From contig OY744544.1 in assembly GCA_963556195.1 (NCBI GenBank), forward strand, positions 47,352,984 to 47,416,983: a stretch of DNA of 64,000 bases. The letters are read 5' to 3'. A program made the translations under genes and the position numbers. This stretch comes from Sepiola atlantica. Lineage: Eukaryota > Mollusca > Cephalopoda > Sepiida > Sepiolidae. The notes below the pieces were generated by a model, which was given only the letters and a program-made list of their open reading frames with translations, was not told the origin of the DNA and did no database searches. This document shows, piece by piece, positions 1-14,397 of the stretch (position 1 is its first letter; each line of letters begins with the position of its first letter).

Positions 1-599
1 AAAAGTAGTTACCCAGCAATAAAAAGTGGTGACCCAACGATAAAACATAGTGATTAAACCATAAACAGTGGTGACCCAACAATAATACGTAGTGACCTTA
101 CCATAAATTGTAGTGACCCAACCATAAAACGTAGTGACCGAACCATAAAAAGTGGGGACCCAACAATAAAACGTAGTGACTCAGCAATAAAACGTGGTGA
201 CCCAACAATAAAATACTGACCTAACAATAAAAAGTGGTGACCCAGCAATAAAACGTAGTGACCCAACAATAAAACGTAGTGACCGAGCAATAAAACGTAG
301 TGACCCAACAATAAAACGTGGTGACCCAGCATTAAAACGTAGTGACCCAACAATAAAAAAGGGTGACCCAACAATAAAATCGTGACCCAACAATAAAAAG
401 TGGTGACCCAGCAATAAAACGTAGTGACCCAACAATAAAACGTGGTGACCAACTATAAAAAGTGGTGACCCAACAATAAAACGTAGTGACCTAACCATAA
501 TACGTAGTGACCCAACAATAAAACGTAGTGACCCAGCAATAAAACGTACTGACCCAACAATAAAACGTAGTGACCCAACTAAAAAAAGTGTTGACAAAA

Positions 600-3500
600 C
601 AATAAAACGTAGTGACTTAACCATAAAACGTAGTGACCCACCAATAAAAAGTGGTGACCCACCAATAAAAAGTGGTGACCCAACGATAAAACGTAGTGAC
701 TCAACAATAAAACGTAGTGACCCAACTAAAAATGTGGTGACCCAACAATAAAACGTAGTCACCCAACCATAAAACGTAGTGACCCAACATTAAAATTGGT
801 GACCCAACAATAAAACGTAGTCACCTAACAATAAAACGTAGTGACCTAACCATAAAACGTAGTGACCCAACCAATAAATGTGGTGACTCAACAATAAAAC
901 GTAGTGACCCAATCATAAAAAGTGGTGACCCAACAATAAAACGTAGTGACCCAGCAATAAAACGTGGTGACCCGACAATAAAATCGTTACCCAACAATAA
1001 AAAGTGATGACCCAGCAATAAAACGTAGTGACCCAACAATAAAACGTAGTGACACAACAATCAAACGTAGTGACCCAACAATAAAACGTAGTGACCCAGC
1101 CATAAAACGTAGTGACACAACAATCAAACGTAGTGACCCAACAATAAAACGTAGTGACCCAACTAAAAAAAGTGGTGACCCAACAATAAAACGTAGTGAC
1201 TTCACCATAAAACGTAGTGACCCAACGATAAAAAGTGGTGACCCAGAAATAAAACGTACTTACTTAACCATAAAAATGTGTGACCCAACAATAAAACGTG
1301 GTGACCCAGCATTAAAACGTAGTGACCCAACAATAAAAAGTGGTGACCCAACAATAAAACCGTGACCCAACAATAAAAAAGTGGTGACCCAACAATAAAA
1401 CGTAGTGACCAAACAATAAAAAGTGGTTACCCAACAATAAAAAGTGGTGACCAACAATAAAACGTAGTGACTTAACCATAAATCGTAGTGACTCAACAAC
1501 AAAACGTAGTGACCCAACCATAAAAAGTGGTGACCTAACAATAAAACGTAGTGACCCAGCAATAAAACGTGGTGACCCAACATTAAAACGTAGTGACCCA
1601 ACAATAAAAAGTTGTGAACCAACAATAAAGTGGTGACCCAACAATAAAACGTAGTGACTTAACCATAAAACGTAGTGACTCACCAATAAAAAGTGGTGAC
1701 CCACCAATAAAAAGTGGTGACTCAACGATAAAACGTAGTGACCCAACTAAAAAATGTGGTGACCCAACAATAAAACGTAGTGACCCAACAATAAAAAGTG
1801 GTGACCCAGCAATAAAACGTAGTGATCCAATAATAAAAAGTCGTGACACAACTAAAAAAGTGGTGACCCAACCAAAAAAGTGGTCACCCAGCAATAAAAC
1901 GTAGTGACCCAATTGAAAAGGTGGTGCCCAACAATAAAAAGTGGTGACCCAACAATAAAAAGTGGTGACCCAGCAATAAAACGTAGTGACCCAACAATAA
2001 AACGTAGTGACCTAACCATAAAACGTAGTGACCCAACCAATAAATGTGGTGACCCAACAATAAAACGTAGTGACCCAGCAATAACACGTGGTGACCCTAC
2101 AATAAAATCGTGACCAAACCATAAAAAGTAGTGACCCAGCAATAAAACGTAGTGACCCAACCAAAAAAGTGGTGATCCAACAATAAAAAGTGATGACCCA
2201 ACAATTAAATCGTGACCCAACAATAAAAAGTTGTGACCCAGCAATAAAACATAGTGACCCAACAATAAAACGTAGTGACCTAACCAATAAATGTGGTGAC
2301 CCAACAATAAAACGTAGTGCCCAACCATAAAAAGTGGTGACCAACAATAAAAGTAGTGACCCAGCAATAAAAAGTGGTGACCCAACGATAAAACATAGTT
2401 ATTAAACCATAAAAAGTTGTGACCCAACAATAAAAAGTGGTGACCTAACAATAAAAAGTGGTGACCCAGAAATAAAACGTAGTGACTAAACCATAAAAAG
2501 GGGTGACATAACAATAAAACGTGGTGACCCAGCATTAAAACGTTGTGACCCAACAATAAAAAGTGGTGACCCAACAATAAAATCGTGACCCAACAATAAA
2601 AACTGGTGACCCAGCAATAAAACGTAGTGACTCAACAATAAAACGTGGTGACCTAACTATAAAAAGTAGTGATCAAACAATAAAACGTAGTGACCTAACC
2701 ATAAAACTAGTGACCAAACAATAAAGAGTGGTGACCCAACAATAAAAGTGGTGACCCAACAATCAAAGTGGTGACCCAACAATGAAAAGTGGTGACTAAC
2801 AATAAAACGTAGTTACCCAACCAAAAAAGTGGTGACCCAACCAAAAAAGTGGTGACTCAACAATAAAAAGTGGTGATCCAACAATAAAATCGTGACCAAC
2901 AATAAAACGTTGTGACCCAGCAATAAAACGTAGTGACCCAACAATAAAACGTAGTGACCCAACCATAAAAAGTTGTGACCCAACAATAAAACGTAGTGAC
3001 CTAACAATAAAACGTAGTGACCTAACCATAAACCGTAGTGACCCAACCAATAAATGTGGTGACTCAACAATAAAACGTAGTGACCAACCATAAAACGTAG
3101 TGACCCAACCATAAAAAGAGGTGACCCAACAATAAAACGTAGTGACCCAGCAATAAAACGTGGTGACCCAACAATAAAATCGTGACTTAACAATAAAAAG
3201 TGGTGACCCAGCAACTAAACGTAGTGACCCAACAATAAAACGTAGTGACTTAACCCTAAAACGTAGTGACCCACCAATAAAAAGTGGTGACCCACCAATA
3301 AAAAGTGGTGACCCAACAATAAAACGTAGTGACTCAACAAAACAACGTAGTGACCCAACTAAAAATGTGGTGACCCAACAATAAAACGTAGTCACCCAAC
3401 CATAAAACGTAGTGACCCAACATTAAAATTGGTGACCCAACAATAAAACGTAGTCACCTAACAATAAAACGTAGTGACCTAACCATAAAACGTAGTGACC

Positions 3501-5870
3501 CAACCAATAAATGTGGTGACTCAACAATAAAAATTAGTGACCAACCATAAAACGTAGTGACCCAATCATAAAAAGTGGTGACCCAACAATAAAACGTAGT
3601 GACCCAGAAATAAAACGTGGTGACCCGACAATAAAATCGTTACCCAACAATAAAAAGTGATGACCCAGCAATAAAACGTAGTGACCCAACAATAAAACGT
3701 AGTGACCCAGCCATAAAACGTAGTGACACAACAATCAAACGTAGTGACCCAACAATAAAACGTAGTGACCCAGCAATAAAACGTAGTGACACAACAATCA
3801 AACGTAGTGACCCAACAATAAAACGTAGTGACCCAACTAAAAAAAGTGGTGACCCAACAATAAAACGTAGTGACTTCACCATAAAACGTAGTGACCCAAC
3901 GATAAAAAGTGGTGACCCAGAAATAAAACGTAGTTACTTAACCATAAAAATGTGTGACCCAACAATAAAACGTGGTGACCCAGCATTAAAACGTAGTGAC
4001 CCAACAATAAAAAGTGGTGACCCAACAATAAAACGTAGTGACCAAACAATAAAAAGTGGTTACCCAACAATAAAAAGTGGTGACCAACAATAAAACGTAG
4101 TGACTGAACCATAAATCGTAGTGACTCAACAACAAAACGTAGTGACCCAACCATAAAAAGTGGTGACCTAACAATAAAACGTAGTGACCCAGCAATAAAA
4201 CGTGGTGACCCAACATTAAAACGTAGTGACCCAACAATAAAAAGTTGTGAACCAACAATAAAGTGGTGACCCAACAATAAAACGTAGTGACTTAACCATA
4301 AAAAGTAGTGACTCACCAATAAAAAGTGGTGACCCACCAATAAAAAGTGGTGACTCAACGATAAAACGTAGTGACCCAACTAAAAAATGTGGTGACCCAA
4401 CAATAAAACGTAGTGACCCAACAATAAAAAGTGGTGACCCAGCAATAAAACGTAGTGATCCAATAATAAAAAGTCGTGACACAACTAAAAAAGTGGTGAC
4501 CCAACCAAAAAAGTGGTCACCCAGCAATAAAACGTAGTGACCCAATTGAAAAGGTGGTGCCCAACAATAAAAAGTGGTGACCCAACAATAAAAAGTGGTG
4601 ACCCAGCAATAAAACGTAGTGACCCAACAATAAAACGTAGTGACCTAACCATAAAACGTAGTGACCCAACCAATAAATGTGGTGACCCAACAATAAAACG
4701 TAGTGACCCAGCAATAACACGTGGTGACTCTACAATAAAATCGTGACCAAACCATAAAAAGTAGTGACCCAGCAATAAAACGTAGTGACCCAACCAAAAA
4801 AGTGGTGATCCAACAATAAAAAGTGATGACCCAACAATAAAATCGTGACCCAACAATAAAAAGTGGTGACCCAGCAATAAAACATAGTGACCCAACAATA
4901 AAACGTAGTGACCTAACCAATAAATGTGGTGACCCAACAATAAAACGTAGTGCCCAACCATAAAAAGTGGTGACCAACAATAAAAGTAGTGACCCAGCAA
5001 TAAAAAGTGGTGACCCAACGATAAAACATAGTTATTAAACCATAAAAAGTTGTGACCCGACAATAAAAAGTGGTGACCTAACAATAAAAAGTGGTGACCC
5101 AGAAATAAAACGTAGTGACTAAACCATAAAAAGGGGTGACATAACAATAAAACGTGGTGACCCAGCATTAAAACGTTGTGACCCAACAATAAAAAGTGGT
5201 GACCCAACAATAAAATCGTGACCCAACAATAAAAACTGGTGACCCAGCAATAAAACGTAGTGACTCAACAATAAAACGTGGTGACCTAACTATAAAAAGT
5301 AGTGATCAAACAATAAAACGTAGTGACCTAACCATAAAACGTAGTGACCAAACAATAACGAGTGGTGACCCAACAATAAAAGTGGTGACCCAACAATCAA
5401 AGTGGTGACCCAACAATGAAAAGTGGTGACTAACAATAAAACGTAGTTACCCAACCAAAAAAGTGGTGACCCAACCAAAAAAGTGGTGACTCAACAATAA
5501 AAAGTGGTGATCCAACAATAAAATCGTGACCAACAATAAAAAGTTGTGACCCAGCAATAAAACGTAGTGACCCAACAATAAAACGTAGTGACCCAACCAT
5601 AAAAAGTTGTGACCCAACAATAAAACGTAGTGACCTAACAATAAAACGTAGTGACCTAACCATAAACCGTAGTGACCCAACCAATAAATGTGGTGACTCA
5701 ACAATAAAACGTAGTGACCAACCATAAAACGTAGTGACCCAACCATAAAAAGAGGTGACCCAACAATAAAACGTAGTGACCCAGCAATAAAACGTGGTGA
5801 CCCAACAATAAAATCGTGACCTAACAATAAAAAGTGGTGACCCAGCAATCAAACGTAGTGACCCAACAAT
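600..5870. repeat. Tandem 2.63-kb higher-order duplication in the 21-bp array
   Basis: The same irregular run of variant units occurs twice, about 600-3,232 and 3,233-5,870. Landmarks such as AAAAATGTGG (728 and 3,361) and the CCAATTGAAAAGGTGGTGCC stretch near 1,910 and 4,543 are 2,633 bases apart. The copies differ by scattered substitutions and a roughly 20-base indel near 3,530. Parts of the pattern recur again after 5,880 and near 8,440-9,400. Block duplication of about 125 units is the simplest reading. Confidence 0.88.
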
Positions 5871-8800
5871 AAAACGTAGTGACCCAGCCATAAAACGTAG
5901 TGACACAACAATCAAACGTAGTGACCTAACAATAAAACGTAGTGACCCAACTAAAAAAAGTGGTGACCCAACAATAAAACGTAGTGACTTCACCATAAAA
6001 CGTAGTGACCCAACGATAAAAAGTGGTGACCCAGAAATAAAACGTAGTGACCCAATAATAAAAAGTGGTGACCCAACAATAAAACCGTGACCACACAATA
6101 AAAAGTGGTGACCCAGCAATAAAACGTAGTGACCCAACAATAAAACGTAGTGACCCAACTATAAAAAGTGGTGACCCAACAATAAAACGTAGTGACCAAA
6201 CAATAAAAAGTGGTGACCCAACAATAAAAAGTGGTGACCGACAACAAAACGTAGTGACCTAACCATAAATCGTAGTGACTCAACAACAAAACGTAGTGAC
6301 CCAACCATAAAAAGTGGTGACCTAACAATAAAACGTAGTGACCCAGCAATAAAACGTGGTGACCCAACATTAAAACGTAGTGACCCAACAATAAAACGTA
6401 GTCACCCAACTAAAAAATGTGGTGACCCAACAATAAAACGTAGTGACCACACCATAAAACGTAGTGACCCAACAATAAAAAGTGGTGACCCAGCCATAAA
6501 ACGTAGTGACCCAATAATAAAAAGTCGTGACACAACCAAAAAAGTGGTGACCCAACCAAAAAAGTGGTCACCCAGCAATAAAACGTAGTGACCCAACCAA
6601 AAAAGTAGTGACCAAACAATAAAAAGTGGTGATCCAACAATAAAAAGTGGTGATCCAACAATAAAATCGTGACCCAACAATAAAAAGTGGTGACCCAGCA
6701 ATAAAACGTAGTGACCCAACAATAAAACGTAGTGACCCAACAATAAAACGTAGTGACCCAACCATAAAAAGTTGTGACCCAACAATAAAACGTAGTGACC
6801 TAACCATAAAACGTAGTGACCTAACCATAAAACGTAGTGACCCAACCAATAAATGTGGTGACTCAACAATAAACCGTACTGACCAACCATAAAACGCAGT
6901 GACCCAACCATAAAAAGTGGTGATCCAGCAATAAAACGTAGTGACCAACCAAAAAAGTGGTGATCCAACTATAAAAAGTGGTTACCCAACAATAAAATTG
7001 TGACCCAACAATAAAAAGTGGTGACCCAGCAATAAAACGTAGTGACCCAACAATAAAACGTAGTGACCCAACCATAAAAAGTTGTGACCCAACGATAAAA
7101 CATAGTGATTAAACCATAAAAAGTGGTGACCCAACAATAAAAAGTGGTGACATAACAATAAAACGTAGTGACCTAACCATAAATCGTAGTGACCCAACAA
7201 TAAAACGTACTGACCCAACAATAAAACGTAGTGACCTAACCATAAATCGTAGTGACCCAACAATAAAACGTAGTGACCCAACAATAAAACGTAGTGACCC
7301 AACCATAAAACGTAGTGACCCAACAATAAAAAGTGGTCACCCAACAATAAAACCTTCTGAGCCAGCAATAAAACGTGGTGACCCAACATTAAAACGTAGT
7401 GACCCAACAATAAAAAGTGGTTATCAAACAATAAAACGTAGTTACCTACCCATAAAACGTAGTGACCAAACAATAAAACGTAGTGACCCAACCAAAAAAT
7501 GTAGTGACCCAACCAAAAAATGTGGTGACCCAACAATAAAACGTTGTGACCAAACCATAAAAAATGGTGACCCAACAATAACAAGTGGTGACCCAACGAT
7601 AAAACATAGTGATTAAACCATAAACAGTGGTGACCCAACAATAAAACGTAGTGACCCAACCATAAAACGTAGTGACCCAACCATAAAAAGTGGTGACCCA
7701 ACAATAAAACGTAGTGACCCAGCAATAAAACGTGGTAACAAAACAATAAAATCGTGACACAACAATAAAAAGTGGTGACCAAGCAATAAAACGTAGTGAC
7801 CCAACAATAAAACGTAGTGACCCAACTAAAAAAAGTGGTGACCCAACAATAAAACATAGTGATCTAACCATAAAACGTAGTGACCCAACGATAAAATATG
7901 TTGACCCACAAATAAAAAGTGGTGACCCAAAAATAAAACGTAGTGACTTAACCATGAAACGTAGTGACCAACCACAAAAAGTGGTGACCAAACAATAAAA
8001 CGTAGTATACCATAAAACGTCGTGGCCCAAACCATAAAACGTAGTAACTAAACAATATAAAGTGGTGACCCAACAATAAAATCGTGACCCAACACTAAAA
8101 AGTGGTGACCCAGCAATAAAACGTAGTGACCCAACAATAAAACGTAGTGACCCAACCATAAAAAGTTGTGACCCAACGATAAAACATAGTGATTAAACCA
8201 TAAAAAGTGGTGACCCAACAATAAAACGTAGTGACCTAACCATAAATCGTAGTGACCCAACAATTAAACGTAGTGACCCAACCATAAAACGTAGTGACCC
8301 AACAATAAAAAGTGGTCACCCAACAATAAAACCTACTGAGCCAGCAATAAAACGTGGTGACCCAACATTAAAACGTAGTGACCCAACAATAAAACGTAGT
8401 GACCCAACCATAAAAAGTGGTTATCAAACAATAAAACGTAGTTACCTACCAATAAAACGTAGTGACCAAACAATAAAACGTAGTGACCCAGCCATAAAAC
8501 GTAGTGACACAACAATCAAACCTAGTGACCCAACAATAAAACGTAGTGACCCAACTAAAAAAGTGGTGACCCAACAATAAAACGTAGTGACCCAACAATA
8601 AAACGTAGTGACCCAACTATAAAAAGTGGTGACCCAACAATAAAACGTAGTGACCAAACAATAAAAAGTGGTGACCCAACAATAAAAAGTGGTGACCAAC
8701 AATAAAACGTAGTGACCTAACCATAAATCGTAGTGACTCAACAACAAAACGTAGTGACCCAACCATAAAAGGTGGTGACCTAACAATAAAACGTAGTGAC

Positions 8801-10135
8801 CCAACGATAAAAAGTGGTGACCCAGAAATAAAACGTAGTGACCCAACAATAAAAAGTGGTGACCCAACAATAAAACCGTGACCCAACAATAAAAAGTGGT
8901 CACCCAGCAAAAAAACGTAGTGACCCAACAATAAAACGTAGTGACCCAACTATAAAAAGTGGTGACCCAACAATAAAACGTAGTGACCAAACAATAAAAA
9001 GTGGTGACCCAACAATAAAAAGTAGTGACCAACAATAAAATGTAGTGACCTAACCATAAATCGTAGTGACTCAACAACAAAACGTAGTGACCCAACCATA
9101 AAAAGTGGTGACCTAACAATAAAACGTAGTGACCCAGCAATAAAACGTGGTGACCCAACATTAAAACGTAGTGACCCAACAATAAAACGTAGTGACCCAA
9201 CTAAAAAATGTGGTGACCCAACAATAAAACGTAGTGACCACACCATAAAACGTAGTGACCCAACAATAAAAAGTGGTGACCCAGCAATAAAACGTAGTGA
9301 CCCAATAATAAAAAGTCGTGACACAACCAAAAAAGTGGTGACCCAACCAAAAAAGTGGTGACCCAGCAATAAAACGTAGTGACCCAACCAAAAAAGTAGT
9401 GACCCAACAATAAAAAGTGGTGATCCAACATTAAAAAGTGGTGATCCAACAATAAAATCGTGATCCAACAATAAAAAGTGGTGACCCAGCAATAAAACGT
9501 AGTGACCCAACAATAAAACGTAGTGACCAACCAATAAAACGTCGTGACCCAACAATAAAACGTAGTGACTCAACCATAAAAAGTTGTGACCCAACCATAA
9601 AACGTAGTGACCTAACCATATAACGTAGTGACCCAACCAATAAATGTGGTGACTCAACAATCAACCGTACTGACCAACCATAAAACGTAGTGACCCAACC
9701 ATAAAAAGTGGTGACCCAACAATAAAACGTAGTGACCCAGCAATAACACGTGGTGACCCAACAATAAAATCGTGACCAACCATAAAAAGTGGTGACCCAG
9801 CAATAAAACGTAGTGACCCAACCAAAAAAGTGGTGATCCAACAATAAAAAGTGGTGACCCAACAATAAAATCGTGACCCAACAATAAAAAGTGGTGACCC
9901 AGCAATAAAACGTAGTGACCCAACAATAAAACGTAGTGACCCAACCATAAAAAGTTGTGACCCAACGATAAAACATAGTGATTAAACCATAAAAAGTGGT
10001 GACCCAACAATAAAAAGTGGTGACCCAACAATAAAACGTAGTGACCTAACCATAAATCGTAGTGACCCAACAATAAAACGTAGTGACCCAACAATAAAAC
10101 GTAGTGACCTAACCATAAAACGTAGTGACCCAACA

Positions 10136-10906
10136 ATGAAAAGTGGTCACCCAACAATAAAACCTACTGAGCCAGCAATAAAACGTGGTGACCCAACATT
10201 AAAACGTAGTGACCCAACAATAAAACGTAGTGACCCAACCATAAAAAGTGGTTATCAAACAATAAAACGTAGTGACCCAGCCATAAAACGTAGTGACCAA
10301 ACAATAAAACGTAGTGACCCAGCCATAAAACGTAGTGACACAACAATCAAACGTAGTGACCCAACAATAAAACGTAGTGACACAACTAAAAAAGTGGTGA
10401 CCCAACAATAAAACGTAGTGACCCAACAATAAAACGTAGTGACCCAACCATAAAACATAGTGACCCAACCATAAAAAGTGGTGACCCAACAATGAAAAGT
10501 GGTCACCCAACAATGAAAAGTGACCCAACAATGAAAAGTGACCCAACAATGAAAAGTGGTCACCCAACAATAAAACCTACTGAGCCAGCAATAAAACGTG
10601 GTGACCCAACATTAAAACGTAGTGACCCAACAATAAAACGTAGTGACCCAACCATAAAAAGTTGTTATCAAACAATAAAACGTAGTGACCCAGCCATAAA
10701 ACGTAGTGACCAAACAATAAAACGTAGTGACCCAGCCATAAAACGTAGTGACACAACAATCAAACGTAGTGACCCAACAATAAAACGTAGTGACACAACT
10801 AAAAAAGTGGTGACCCAACAATAAAACGTAGTGACCCAACAATAAAACGTAGTGACCCAACCATAAAACATAGTGACCCAACCATAAAAAGTGGTGACCC
10901 AACAAT
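10136..10906. repeat. 413-bp block duplication within the 21-bp array
   Basis: A block starting AATGAAAAGTGGTCACCC and running through CCTACTGAGCCAGCAA at 10,136 recurs at 10,549, an offset of 413 bases, and stays nearly identical to about 10,906. Just before the second copy, at about 10,490-10,560, two units are shortened from 21 to 18 bases by losing GTC, which keeps the three-base phase. Confidence 0.85.
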
Positions 10907-12450
10907 AAAACCTAGTGACCCAGCAATAAAACGTGGTAACAAAACAATAAAATCGTGACCCAACAATAAAAAGTGGTGACCAAGCAATAAAACGTAGTGA
11001 CCCAACAATAAAACGTAGTGACCCAACTAAAAAAAGTGGTGACCCAAAAATAAAACGTAGTGACTTAACCATGAAACGTACTGACCAACCATAAAAAGTG
11101 GTGACCAAACAATAAAACGTAGTGACCTAACCATAAAACGTCGTGGCCCAAACCATAAAACGTAGTAACTAAACAATATAAAGTGGTGACCCAACCATAA
11201 AATGTTGTGACCCAACAATAAAACTTGGTGACCCAACAATAAAACGTAGTTACCTAACCATAAAACGTAGTGACCCAACAATAAAACGTAGTGACCAAAC
11301 CATTAAAAGTGGTGACCCAACCATAAAACGTAGTGACTAAACAATAAAACGTAGTGACCAAACAATAAAACGTAGTGACCTAACCATAAATCGCAGTTAC
11401 CCAACAATAAAACGTAGTGACCCAACAATAAAACGTAGTGACCAACCATAAAAAGTGGTGACTTAACAATAAAACGTAGTGACCCAGCAATAAAACGTGG
11501 TGACCCTAACAAAAAAGTGGTGACCCAGCAATAAAACGTGGTGACCCAACCAAAAAAGTTGTGACCCATCAATAAACAGTGGTGACCCACCAAAACATAG
11601 TGATTAAACCATAAAAAGTAGTGACCTAACCATAAAACGTAGTGACCCAACCATTAATAGTGGTGACCCAACAATAAAACTTAGTGATCCAGCAATAAAA
11701 CGTGGTGACCCAACAATAAAACGTAGTGACCCAACAATAAAAAGTGGTGACCCAACAATAAAGTGGTGACCCAACAATAAAACGTAGGGACCCAACAATA
11801 AAAGGTGATGACCCAACCAAAAAAAGTGGTGACCCAACAATAAAACGTAGTGACTTAATCATAAAACGTAGTGACCCAACCATAAAAAGTGGTTACCCAA
11901 CAATAAAACGTAGTGACCTAACCATAAAACGTAGTGACCCAACAATAAAACGTAGTGACCCAACCAAAAAATGTGGTGACCCAACAATAAAACGTAGTGA
12001 CCAACCATAAAAATGGTGACCCAAAAATAAAAAGTGGTGACCCAACAATAAAACGTTGTGACCTAACCATAAATCGTAGTGACCCAACAATAAAACGTAG
12101 TGACCCAACATTAAAACGTAGTGACCCAACAATAAAAAGTGGTGACCCAACAATAAAACGTAGTGACCTAACCATAAAACGTAGTGACCAAACAATAAAA
12201 CGTAGTGACCCAACCTAAAAATGTGGTGACCCAACAATAAAACGTAGTGACCCAACCATAAAAAGTGGTGACCCAACAATAAAAGTGCTGACCCAGCAAT
12301 AAAAAGTGGTGACCCAACGATAAAACATAGTGATTAAACCATAAAAAGTAGTGACCTAACCATAAAACGTAGTGACCAAACAATAAAACGTAGTGACCTA
12401 ACCAAAAAATGTGGTGACCCAACAATAAAACGTAGTGATCCAACGTGGTG

Positions 12451-12534
12451 ACCCAACGATAAAACATAGTGATTATACTATAAAAAGTGGTGACCCAACG
12501 ATAAAACATAGTGATTATACTATAAAAAGTGGTG
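12451..12534. repeat. 42-bp dimer duplicated in the 21-bp array
   Basis: A two-unit block containing AACGATAAAACATAGTGATT and then ATACTATAAAAAG occurs at 12,451 and again at 12,493 without differences. It is a small recent duplication inside the larger array. Confidence 0.8.
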
Positions 12535-13488
12535 ACCCAACAATAAAAAGTGGTGACCCAACAATAAAACCTAGTGACCTAACCATAAATCGTAGTGACC
12601 CAACAATAAAACGCAGTGACCTAACCATAAAAAGTTGTGACCCAACAATAAAACGTAGTGACCCAGCAATAAAACGTGGTGACCCAACAATAAAATCGTG
12701 ATCCAACAATAAAAAGTGGTGACCCAGCAATAAAACGTAGTGACCCAACAATAAAACGTAGTGACCTAACTGAAAAAAGTGGTGACCCAACAATAAAACG
12801 TAGTAACCTTACCATAAAACGTAGTGACCCAACCATAAAATTGGTGACCCAGCAATAAAAAGTAGTGCCCCAGCAATAAAACGTAGGTACTTAACCATGA
12901 AACGTAGTGACCAACCATAAAAAGTCGTGACCCAACAATAAAACGTAGTGACCTTACCATAAAACGTAGTGGCCCAAACCATAAAACGTAGTGGCCCAAA
13001 CCATAAAACGTAGTGGCCCAAACCATAAAACGTAGTAACTAAACAATATAAAGTGGTGACCCAACCATAAAAAGTGGTGACCCAACAATAAAACTTGGTG
13101 ACCCAACAATAAAACGTAGTGACCTAACCATAAAACGTAGTGACCCAACAATAAAACGTTGTGACCAAACCATAAAAAGTGGTTACCCAACCATAAAACG
13201 TAGTGACCCAACCATTAATAGTGGTGACCCAACAATAAAACTTAGTGATCCAGCAATAAAACGTGGTGACCCAACATTAAAACGTAGTGACCCAACAATA
13301 AAAAGTGGTGACCCTACAATAAATTGTGACTCAACAATAAAACTTAGTGACCCAACAATAAAGCGTAGTGACCTAGCAATAAAACGTAGTAACCAACCAT
13401 AAAAGTGGTGACCCAGCAATAAGAAGTGGTGACCCAACAATAAAACGTAGTGACCTAACCATAAATCGTAGTGACCCAACAATGAAAC

Positions 13489-13575
13489 TGTTGTAGACCC
13501 GTGCTAGGGGTCACAAAGATAACAACCACAAATTGTGACAGGTTAAAATATACAATGTATTTATTCATAGCATTC
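13489..13575. other. Right flank of the 21-bp array
   Basis: Non-repetitive sequence starting TGTTGTAGACCCGTGCTAGG. It holds a GGGTCACAAAG stretch and a TTGTGACAGG stretch that only loosely resemble the satellite. I see no gene in it. Confidence 0.6.
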
Positions 13576-14140
13576 ATTACTATGAAATATAATGAAAAAT
13601 AACTGAAAAGCCCCCCCCCCTCCGATGAAATATGCTCCATGGACCCCTAAGGATTGGGTTTATAGATTCGGGAATACTCTCATCATCTTACTCTGTTAAT
13701 TTTACATGAGAATACACTTTTATATGTTATGTATATTCTCTAACCTTGTTTTAAAAACCTAAATTATATTTTTAAACGTGGGTTATCGTTCTTCCTTAGC
13801 TATCCTCTAACAAATAAATTTCATTAAAAATGATGAATTGTTTTATGAACTTGAGGTATTGCGTAATTAAATTACAATATAACTGAGCAATTTCAAATTA
13901 CTATAAAATATAATGAAAAATAACTGAATGCCCCCCCCCCCGATTAAATATGCCCCATGGACCCCTAAGGATTGGGTTTATAGATTCGGGGATACTCTCA
14001 TCATCTTACTCTGTTAATTTTACATAAGAATACACTTTTATATGTTATGTATATTCTCTAACCTTGTTGTAAAAAGCTAAATTGTGTTTTTAAACGTGAG
14101 TTATCGTTCTTCCTTAGCTATCCTCTAACAAATAATTTCA
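13576..14140. repeat. Direct repeat pair of about 245 bp, 321 bp apart
   Basis: Copy 1 (13,576-13,823) and copy 2 (13,897-14,140) share a run from ATTACTAT(G/A)AAATATAATG through a poly-C tract, CCATGGACCCCTAAGGATTG, a TCATCATCTTACTCTG block and TATCCTCTAACAAATAA. They differ at roughly one base in fifteen. The 73 bases between them are unique, so this is either a tandem duplication or two copies of an unnamed dispersed repeat. No coding potential is visible. Confidence 0.85.
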
Positions 14141-14397
14141 AGTGGTACTTGAAAAGCCAGCGCCCGAAAAGGTGAGCACTCTGGCCATTAAAAATTTCCT
14201 GGGCAGCTCTGTCGGGATTACCCGGTAGGGCGCTTCAGGCAGTAAGCAATAAACTTAATCCTCCCCAAAGAGGGGAGGCAAAGCCTTGGAGGGTGCACCT
14301 CCTAGAACTGAACAGGACAGACCCATAGACCGGTGGACTGAAGCCCCAAAGGCCAAGACGATACCAGTCCATGGGGTGCACGATGGGTATCCATCGT
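14141..14397. mobile_element. SINE-like dispersed repeat, copy A
   Basis: This stretch aligns along almost its whole length with 25,590-25,847 (copy B). Shared blocks are CCTGGGCAGC, CCCGGTAGGG, CAGTAAGCAATAAACTTA, the hairpin CCTCCCCAAAGAGGGGAGG, GGAGGGTGCACCTCCTAGAA, ATAGACCGG and AGACGATACC. Copy B is flanked by a 17-bp target-site duplication, which points to LINE-driven retroposition, but I cannot name the family or find clear A and B boxes. On the minus strand TCGTCTTGGCCTTTGGGGCT faintly recalls the 5' end of U2 snRNA; I give that little weight. Copy A abuts the 13,897-14,140 repeat. Confidence 0.75.

Larger units (their letters stand above)
1..13488. repeat. 21-bp satellite array (left end outside window)
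   Basis: Roughly 640 tandem copies of a 21-bp A-rich unit with core GTGACCCAACAATAAAA followed by a CGTA or AGTG type ending. Two subtypes alternate, AAAACGTAGTGAC and AAAAAGTGGTGAC, and many units carry CCAGCA, CCTAACC or CCAACCA variants. The unit is seven codons long, so the minus strand stays open in all three frames (repeating FIVGSLR, LLLGHYV and FYCWVTT) over hundreds of bases. These ORFs have no start context, no domain and no non-repeat sequence, so they are a side effect of unit length. The array begins before base 1 and ends where AATGAAACTGTTGTAGACCC leaves the periodicity. Its source sequence cannot be seen. Confidence 0.97.

Noticed and set aside
1852..9660. Many minus-strand ORFs of 100-290 codons with FIVGSLR or LLLGHYV repeats
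   Set aside because: They are products of the 21-bp satellite period and occur in all three frames at once.
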